DNA from: Pseudomonadota bacterium
Lineage (GTDB): Bacteria > Pseudomonadota > Gammaproteobacteria > Burkholderiales > Burkholderiaceae_B
Direction of reading: 5' to 3'
Assembly: GCA_023389535.1 (NCBI GenBank)
Contig: JAEWEH010000335.1
Coordinates: forward strand, 1 to 10,557
DNA: 10,557 nucleotides
The position numbers and the translations under genes are program-made. Shown here piece by piece: positions 6,185 to 10,557 of the stretch. Position 1 is the first letter of the stretch; every line of letters begins with the position of its first letter. The notes beneath the pieces were generated by a model. It made no database searches. It worked only from the letters and a program-made list of their open reading frames with translations, and was not told the DNA's origin.

Positions 6185-7399
6185 TCATTCGCTGAGCAAT
6201 TCTGCGATCGATTGCATCCCTTCGATATGCTGGGAAATCACCTTGACCACAACAATGATGGGAACGCATAGCAGCATGCCCCAGACGCCCCACAGCCAGG
6301 CGCCGAACAGCAATGCAACGAAGACGGCAGTGGCATTCATCTTGTTCAGCCGGCCGGTCATCCAGGTAGTGATCAGCATGCCCACAAAGGTGGCGATGGC
6401 CAGCACTACCAGGGCGGAAATCAGCATCATCGAGAAGGACTCGAACTGCAGGAAGGCGGCGAAGCCGATCGCAACGGCGGCGATCAAGGACCCGAAATAA
6501 GGAATCAGATGCAGCAGGGCCGCCGCCACAGCCCAGGCGCCGGGATTATCCAAGCCCATGCCCAGCAGCGCTCCCCACGTCGCCAGACCCAGCAGCACGT
6601 TGGTGGAGAGCAGAATCAGCATGTACTTTTGTATCGATGTGTTGATGTCGTCGAGTATCTGGACAGTGATTTTCTTGTCGGATAATGACGACCCTGTGAC
6701 CTTCACTAATTTGCGCTTGAAGGTATCGCCGGAAAGCAGGGCGAAAAACACGAGAAAGAGCACCATCGTCATCTGGCCGAGAAACGCCGCGACATTGAGC
6801 GAGCTGGCAAGCAGCCAGTCGTTCAGATTCACATCCGGCGGCCTCAAGACGACGGCGGGTGATGCGCTGCCCGCGGCCGCTTCCTTGCTCGGGATGGCCG
6901 CTTCCTTGAGCGTTTCCGCCGCGCTGCGCAGTTTGTCCAGGGGGCTGAGTTCCCCGTTGTTGACCCGTTTGAATGCGCTGCTGAGCTTGTAGCTGGCAAT
7001 GGGTAATTCGTCCAATATGGATTGTGCTTCGTTGTAGACAGATGTGGAGACGAGCGCGGCCGAGCCGAACAGCACCAGCATCACCAGGCTGGTGGCGATG
7101 ATGCGCGGCAGCTTGCGCCGTTCCAGCCAGGAGACCACCGGGTTCAGGGTATAAGAGATCAGAATGCCGAGGATAAGGGGAATGAAGAACGCCTTTGCCC
7201 ATTGCAGCGTAAAGATGACGGCGATCACCGCCAGCACGGTGAAGGCCCACCTGCCGCTGGCGAATGTTCGGCGGCCGTTGGCCCGGACAGCCGGTGCTGG
7301 GGTGACGCTATCTATTGCTACATGTTGATCCTGCAAAGGCGGAACTGACACAGGGGTTGCAGCAGCGCTGCCGATTTCGCTTTTTTTTAATGCTTCCAT
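6185..7399 (-). CDS. AI-2E/PerM family transporter (first of tandem pair)
   Basis: A 404-residue membrane protein. An Ala/Pro-rich soluble N-terminal extension of about 48 residues comes before the first two hydrophobic helices (about 51-88). A third helix follows near 97-118, then a soluble region of about 90 residues, then a block of further helices from about 208 to 395. LIPYFGSLIAAVAIGF and the C-terminal VWGMLLCVPIIVVVKV match the AI-2E family. The ATG at 7399 is chosen because GGGAGG sits 6 bases upstream; an in-frame ATG at 7417 lies before that site and lacks one. It is only distantly similar to the gene downstream (different length, extension and motif wording), so the pair does not look like a recent duplication. 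Substrate unknown. Confidence 0.92.
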   Translation of the reverse strand: MEALKKSEIGSAAATPVSVPPLQDQHVAIDSVTPAPAVRANGRRTFASGRWAFTVLAVIAVIFTLQWAKAFFIPLILGILISYTLNPVVSWLERRKLPRIIATSLVMLVLFGSAALVSTSVYNEAQSILDELPIASYKLSSAFKRVNNGELSPLDKLRSAAETLKEAAIPSKEAAAGSASPAVVLRPPDVNLNDWLLASSLNVAAFLGQMTMVLFLVFFALLSGDTFKRKLVKVTGSSLSDKKITVQILDDINTSIQKYMLILLSTNVLLGLATWGALLGMGLDNPGAWAVAAALLHLIPYFGSLIAAVAIGFAAFLQFESFSMMLISALVVLAIATFVGMLITTWMTGRLNKMNATAVFVALLFGAWLWGVWGMLLCVPIIVVVKVISQHIEGMQSIAELLSE

Positions 7400-7424
7400 C
7401 CCTGCCTCCCGCAGCATGCGTCAC

Positions 7425-7450
7425 CTGGCATGTTATGTATGAAATACAGG
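7425..7450. promoter_or_regulatory. Inverted repeat in the divergent transporter/reductase spacer
   Basis: TGTAT-GAA-ATACA (7436-7448) is a perfect 5-bp inverted repeat, bracketed more widely by CCTG (7425-7428) and CAGG (7447-7450). It sits about 25-50 bp upstream of the transporter start. It could be an operator; no protein is assigned. The remaining spacer up to 7621 holds no clear sigma-70 promoter pair. Confidence 0.25.
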
Positions 7451-7621
7451 TTCAAGAAGGGATCTCTCATGGGATATGACAACGTAACAATACGCTGCTA
7501 CCGGTTTTCATTCAACGAGGCTTTGTAACTGCTTGCAAATCCAATTTTCGCTGTATTGCCGAAACGCAAACGACCCAGGCTCTGTCTAATGAAGCGACAT
7601 CATCTTGTGCAAGGAGCTGTT

Positions 7622-8344
7622 ATGGCTATCTACGATGCGGTGCTGACTGCGAAGCGCGAGCTCGCCGCCGGAACCATGGCATTTCATTTTTCAAAACCCG
7701 AGGGGTTCGCTTTCAAGCCAGGCCAAGCTATCGATCTGATTCTGTTGGATACGGGCGGCCAGGGCAACGAAGATGGCCGGCACACATTTTCGCTGGTCAG
7801 CGTTCCGTCCGAGGACGAATTGTGCGTGGCGACCCGTTTGCGGGACAGCGACTACAAGCGCCGGCTTCGTTCCTTGGAGCAGGGGGCGAAGGTCAGGGTC
7901 GAAGGTCCGTTCGGTTCCTTGATCCTGCATAACAATGCGGCGCGGGCAGCCGTATTCATTGCGGGGGGCATAGGCATTACTCCCTTCATGAGCATGCTGC
8001 GACATGCCGAAGAGGCCGGCCTGGCGCATCGCCTGGTGTTGTTGTATTCGAATCGCCGCCCCGAGGATGCCGCTTTCCTTGATGATCTTCTGGACCTGGA
8101 ACGGCGTAACACGCATTTCCGTCTGATCGCGACCATGACTCAAATGAACCGGTCGGAACAGGCCTGGACGGGTACGCAAGGCGTGATTGACGCGGCCTTC
8201 ATCCGGAATGCGATCGAGGGGCTGGCGCAGCCGGTGGTTTACTTGGCCGGCCCGCCAGCCATGGTGGAGGCCATGAGGGATGCCGCCATTGCAGCCGGCA
8301 TCGATGAGGACGACGTCCGCAGCGAGGATTTTTTCGGGTATTGA
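7622..8344 (+). CDS. FAD-dependent ferredoxin-NAD(P) reductase-like oxidoreductase
   Basis: A 240-residue flavoprotein of the FNR superfamily. An FAD-binding beta-barrel covers about 1-100, with HTFS (54-57) at the place of the usual RxYS flavin motif and EGPFGSL (94-100). An NAD(P)H domain covers about 108-240, with AGGIGITPFM (glycine motif 115-121) and AGPPAM (209-214), where the common Cys of CGPP is Ala. It ends EDFFGY, with an aromatic C-terminus. No 2Fe-2S ferredoxin domain or its cysteine pattern is present, so electrons must pass to a separate ferredoxin, flavodoxin or oxygenase. The ATG at 7622 has an AAGGAG site; the frame is open further upstream without such a site. It is a single-gene unit with no partner nearby on its strand. 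Confidence 0.9.
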   Translation: MAIYDAVLTAKRELAAGTMAFHFSKPEGFAFKPGQAIDLILLDTGGQGNEDGRHTFSLVSVPSEDELCVATRLRDSDYKRRLRSLEQGAKVRVEGPFGSLILHNNAARAAVFIAGGIGITPFMSMLRHAEEAGLAHRLVLLYSNRRPEDAAFLDDLLDLERRNTHFRLIATMTQMNRSEQAWTGTQGVIDAAFIRNAIEGLAQPVVYLAGPPAMVEAMRDAAIAAGIDEDDVRSEDFFGY

Positions 8345-8346
8345 GC

Positions 8347-8376
8347 GGGGCCTGCGGCATATGCCGCGCTTGCCCC
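8347..8376. terminator. Two-part hairpin between convergent genes
   Basis: The palindrome GCGGCATATGCCGC (8354-8367) is nested inside GGGGC (8347-8351) and GCCCC (8372-8376). It begins 3 bp after the reductase stop and ends 16 bp before the GAF-gene stop on the other strand, so it could help end transcription from both sides. No T-run follows on either strand, so intrinsic termination is uncertain. Confidence 0.4.
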
Positions 8377-8392
8377 TTCAGCTCCGAAAGAA

Positions 8393-8902
8393 TCAGGCTG
8401 CGCGTTGAAGGAAGAGAAAACCGGGCGTCGCCAGCAAGCCAGCCAGCTTCGCCCATTGCACCATGGTGTCGTCGACGGCATCAGCCTGCATGAGCAGATT
8501 CAGCGTGCCCAGGCAGGTGTCCTGTGCGACGATAGGCACGTTGATGACTGACTTCAGGCCCAGGGCGTCGATGGTCTTGTGATCGTCAAAGGATTGCCGG
8601 ATCGCGTCCGTACCTTCGCCTATGAACAGCTTGCGCTCATGCAGGACATGGCGCCCCCACGCGGTGCCCGACTTGTCCTTGCTGCCCCCCACCGGATACG
8701 AGGCAGGGTCGGAGCTATACAGCCTCGTCAACTTTTCCTGGCTAGCATCGTAGCGGTTCACGGTGCACAGCGTTTGCCCCAGGACGGTTCCTACCCAAGC
8801 ATCTATGGCCGCGAACAAAGCGTGCGTATCACCGGACGCGCAGGCCTTGACGATATCGTCGACTGCGGCCGGCAGGGCGCCGATCTTCATGATGTCCGAC
8901 AT
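8393..8902 (-). CDS. Small GAF-domain protein
   Basis: A 169-residue protein that is almost entirely one GAF-type domain. Features include LYSSDPASYPVGGSKDKSGTAWGRHV-type wording (about 61-85, the region facing the ligand pocket), the helix DDHKTIDALGLKS, and the central strands INVPIVAQDTCLGTLNLL. There is no attached output domain (no HTH, GGDEF or kinase), so it would act as a free-standing small-molecule binder or by protein contact. The start has an AAGGAG site only 15 bp after the Bug receptor stop, so it is clearly in the same operon. It may sense the compound the receptor captures; that is inference. The cysteines do not clearly match those of the methionine-sulfoxide-reductase GAF proteins. 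Confidence 0.82.
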   Translation of the reverse strand: MSDIMKIGALPAAVDDIVKACASGDTHALFAAIDAWVGTVLGQTLCTVNRYDASQEKLTRLYSSDPASYPVGGSKDKSGTAWGRHVLHERKLFIGEGTDAIRQSFDDHKTIDALGLKSVINVPIVAQDTCLGTLNLLMQADAVDDTMVQWAKLAGLLATPGFLFLQRAA

Positions 8903-8917
8903 GTTTCTCCTTGTTTC

Positions 8918-9892
8918 CTATTCGATGCGTATGCCAAGTTCGCGGACCAGCCTGTCGTACTTCTGCGCATCGCGCTCCAGGTCGGCGGCGAACTGGTCCG
9001 GTGTGCTTTCAAGGACTTGTACGGCCATCCCTTCCATTTTCTTGACGACGTCCGGGTTCTTCAGCGCTTTGTTGATCTCGACACTCAAGCGGTCGACAAT
9101 ATCGGCAGGCAGGCCCGCGGGGCCGAAAGCGCCGTACCAGACTGCCAGTTCGTAACCCGGCACCGTTTCAGCGACAGTAGGTACGTCCGGCAAAGTCGGG
9201 GCGCGCTTGTCTTCCGTCACGGCCAGTAGCTTCAGCTTGTTGTCCTTGACGAAAGGCAGCGACTGCGTGCCGGCCGTGAACAGAACCTGGGTCTGGTTGC
9301 CAACCGTATCCAGCACTGCCGGCGCACCGCCGCGATACGGCACGTGCAGCATCTTGATGCCGGTCGCTTTTTCGAACATGGCGGCGCTCAGATGGTTGGT
9401 CGATCCCGGTCCCGCGGAAGCATAGGCGATATCACCGGGCCGCTCTTTGGCATAGGCGATGAATTCGGCGACGGTGTTGGCGGGTATCGAAGGATTGACC
9501 ACCATGGTATTGGTGACCAGTGCCAATTTTGCTATGGGGGTAAAGTCCTTGACCCCATCGAAGGGCATGTTGGAATACAGCGCCTGGTTCATGGTGTGCG
9601 TGCTCATCGAGCCGACCAGCAAGGTATATCCGTCCGGCTTGGCCCTGGCGACGATATTCGAGCCCACGTTGCCCGAAGCACCGGCGCGGTTCTCTACCAC
9701 GAAGGGTTGCCCCAGGCTTTTGCCCAGTTGCTCCGACAGCACGCGGGCAAGGATGTCGGTGGAGCCGCCCGCGGCCCACGGCACAATAAGGGTAACGGGT
9801 TTTTCCGGCCACGCGGCGTGTGTCGCGGTGGAAAAGGCCGCCAGCAGCAGCAAACTGCCAGCGCCCAGCGCTTTGCGTAATTGAGAAAGCAT
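8918..9892 (-). CDS. Tripartite tricarboxylate transporter substrate-binding protein (Bug/TctC family)
   Basis: A 324-residue periplasmic solute receptor of normal length. A Sec signal peptide (1-26, ending THA/AWPEKP) is followed by the family opening PVTLIVPWAAGGSTDILAR, where D46 is at the usual ligand-contact position. Later come VENRAGASGNVG, PDGYTLL, ASAGPGSTNHLSAAMF, HVPYRGGAPAVLD and PDVPTVAE, all standard Bug motifs. Such proteins bind small carboxylates, amides or amino-acid derivatives for uptake, sometimes with a TctAB membrane pair encoded elsewhere, since many Burkholderiales receptors are orphans. No TctA or TctB gene is in this window. An AGGAGA site precedes the ATG. It lies 71 bp after the GGT-family gene and 15 bp before the GAF gene. 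The ligand is unknown; gamma-glutamyl or amide compounds are suggested only by the neighbour. Confidence 0.95.
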   Translation of the reverse strand: MLSQLRKALGAGSLLLLAAFSTATHAAWPEKPVTLIVPWAAGGSTDILARVLSEQLGKSLGQPFVVENRAGASGNVGSNIVARAKPDGYTLLVGSMSTHTMNQALYSNMPFDGVKDFTPIAKLALVTNTMVVNPSIPANTVAEFIAYAKERPGDIAYASAGPGSTNHLSAAMFEKATGIKMLHVPYRGGAPAVLDTVGNQTQVLFTAGTQSLPFVKDNKLKLLAVTEDKRAPTLPDVPTVAETVPGYELAVWYGAFGPAGLPADIVDRLSVEINKALKNPDVVKKMEGMAVQVLESTPDQFAADLERDAQKYDRLVRELGIRIE

Positions 9893-9963
9893 TGTCTTCT
9901 CCTGTGGTTGATCCTGATTGTTGAAAGTAGGGCGATAAGGGGGTGACTAAGGTTCGGGGTGCT

Positions 9964-10557
9964 TCATCGCCCGACGGCATAACCTTGCATACCGCGCGGG
10001 TTGGCCGCGGCGCGCAGTTCCAGTCCGCCGCCGACGGCAGCTTGTCGGGTGCAGGCACTGATCCGCCCTTCGGACCACGGACCGCCTACAACCACGTCAT
10101 GGCCGGCTTGGGCCAATTCTTCCCGCGTGCTTGCGGGAAACCGCGATTCGACAACCAGACGGTTGGTCTTCAAAGTGCGCGGCCAGAACGAAGCGGGATA
10201 GTGCTCCACGTGCCACGAAGGCGCATCGATCGCTTCTTGCAGGTTCATTCCTAGTGCGGCGTGCCGGATAAAAAAGGCGAGCGTCCATTGATCCTGCTGA
10301 TCACCGCCTGGGGTACCGAATGCCATATACGGCTGACCGTCGCGTAGTGCCATGCTGGGCGACAGGGTTGTATTGGGTCGCTTGCCTGCTTGCAACGACC
10401 CCGGCAGGCCATCATCCAGCCAGCTCATTTGCAGGCGTGTGTTGATCGAGAACCCCAGCCCCGGTACGGCCGGGCTGGACGACAACCAGCCGCCCGAGGG
10501 CGTGGCGGCCACCATGTTGCCGTGCCGGTCTATCACATCGATGTGGCAGGTGTCGCC
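9964..10557 (-). CDS. Gamma-glutamyltransferase family protein, C-terminal (small subunit) part, runs off right edge
   Basis: A frame open from the window edge for 197 residues to a stop at 9964-9966. It begins GDTCHIDVIDRHGNMVAAT, which matches the start of the small subunit of gamma-glutamyltransferases, where a precursor cleaves itself before a threonine followed by x-His. Here the Thr at partial residue 3 (codon 10549-10551) would be the nucleophile, with Cys in place of the second Thr of enzymes such as E. coli GGT. Further family landmarks are KRPNTTLSPSM (like the LSSMSPT segment) and FGTPGGDQQDQW (like GSPGG, the oxyanion region). Members transfer or hydrolyse gamma-glutamyl groups; some are amide or acyl hydrolases. 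Gene order makes it the probable first visible gene of the GGT-Bug-GAF operon. The large subunit and any signal peptide lie outside. Confidence 0.9.
   Translation of the reverse strand, partial: GDTCHIDVIDRHGNMVAATPSGGWLSSSPAVPGLGFSINTRLQMSWLDDGLPGSLQAGKRPNTTLSPSMALRDGQPYMAFGTPGGDQQDQWTLAFFIRHAALGMNLQEAIDAPSWHVEHYPASFWPRTLKTNRLVVESRFPASTREELAQAGHDVVVGGPWSEGRISACTRQAAVGGGLELRAAANPRGMQGYAVGR

Noticed and set aside
6546..7250. Second minus-strand frame (234 codons) overlapping the first PerM gene
   Set aside because: It is frame-shifted relative to the clear transporter frame and low-complexity (Gln/Arg/His-rich), with no family features.
8579..9229. Plus-strand open frame of 216 codons across the GAF and Bug genes
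   Set aside because: It is antisense to two well-supported genes and their junction, with no family resemblance.
1..10557. CRISPR array, insertion sequence, integrase, phage or toxin-antitoxin genes
   Set aside because: Both strands were read for direct-repeat arrays, transposase or integrase motifs and small paired genes, and none was seen.

Overview
The window looks like chromosomal DNA of a betaproteobacterium, most likely Burkholderiales and probably Alcaligenaceae (the Bordetella/Achromobacter/Pusillimonas area). The reasons are a Bug-type (TctC) extracytoplasmic solute receptor in an operon with a gamma-glutamyltransferase-family gene, an FCD-type GntR regulator, and the general protein style. 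The genus is inferred, not shown.

Layout. (1) 1-925, minus strand: a GntR/FCD regulator followed 45 bp downstream by the start of an FAD-dependent oxidoreductase that runs off the left edge. A promoter and a cluster of TGTA-type repeats, probably the operator, precede the regulator. (2) 1084-2148, plus strand, divergent: an exported Ntn-hydrolase of the choloylglycine hydrolase/penicillin V acylase family, the group that includes acyl-homoserine-lactone acylases. (3) 2203-2327, minus strand: tRNA-Thr(CGU) with encoded CCA and its own terminator. The DNA left of this tRNA is visibly less GC-rich than the DNA right of it. (4) 2607-5045, plus strand: a carotenoid cleavage oxygenase with the full iron-ligand set, an exported DUF2141 protein and a MAPEG-family membrane protein, closely spaced and possibly one transcription unit. 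(5) 5059-7399, minus strand: two different AI-2E/PerM-family membrane proteins in tandem, separated by a GC-rich hairpin. (6) 7622-8344, plus strand: a stand-alone FAD/NAD(P)H reductase without an iron-sulfur domain. (7) 8393-10557, minus strand: a compact operon of a gamma-glutamyltransferase-family gene (only the small-subunit half is inside the window), a Bug receptor and a small GAF-domain protein.

Working together. The GntR regulator probably controls itself and the FAD oxidoreductase, and perhaps the divergent acylase. The oxygenase/DUF2141/MAPEG set suggests handling of a hydrophobic polyene or stilbene-like substrate and its reactive products; this is inferred from gene order. The GGT/Bug/GAF operon suggests uptake or processing of an amide or gamma-glutamyl compound. 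I found no CRISPR array, insertion sequence, phage gene or recognisable new defence system. The most notable items are the phased TGTA array, the composition change at the tRNA and the oxygenase cluster.
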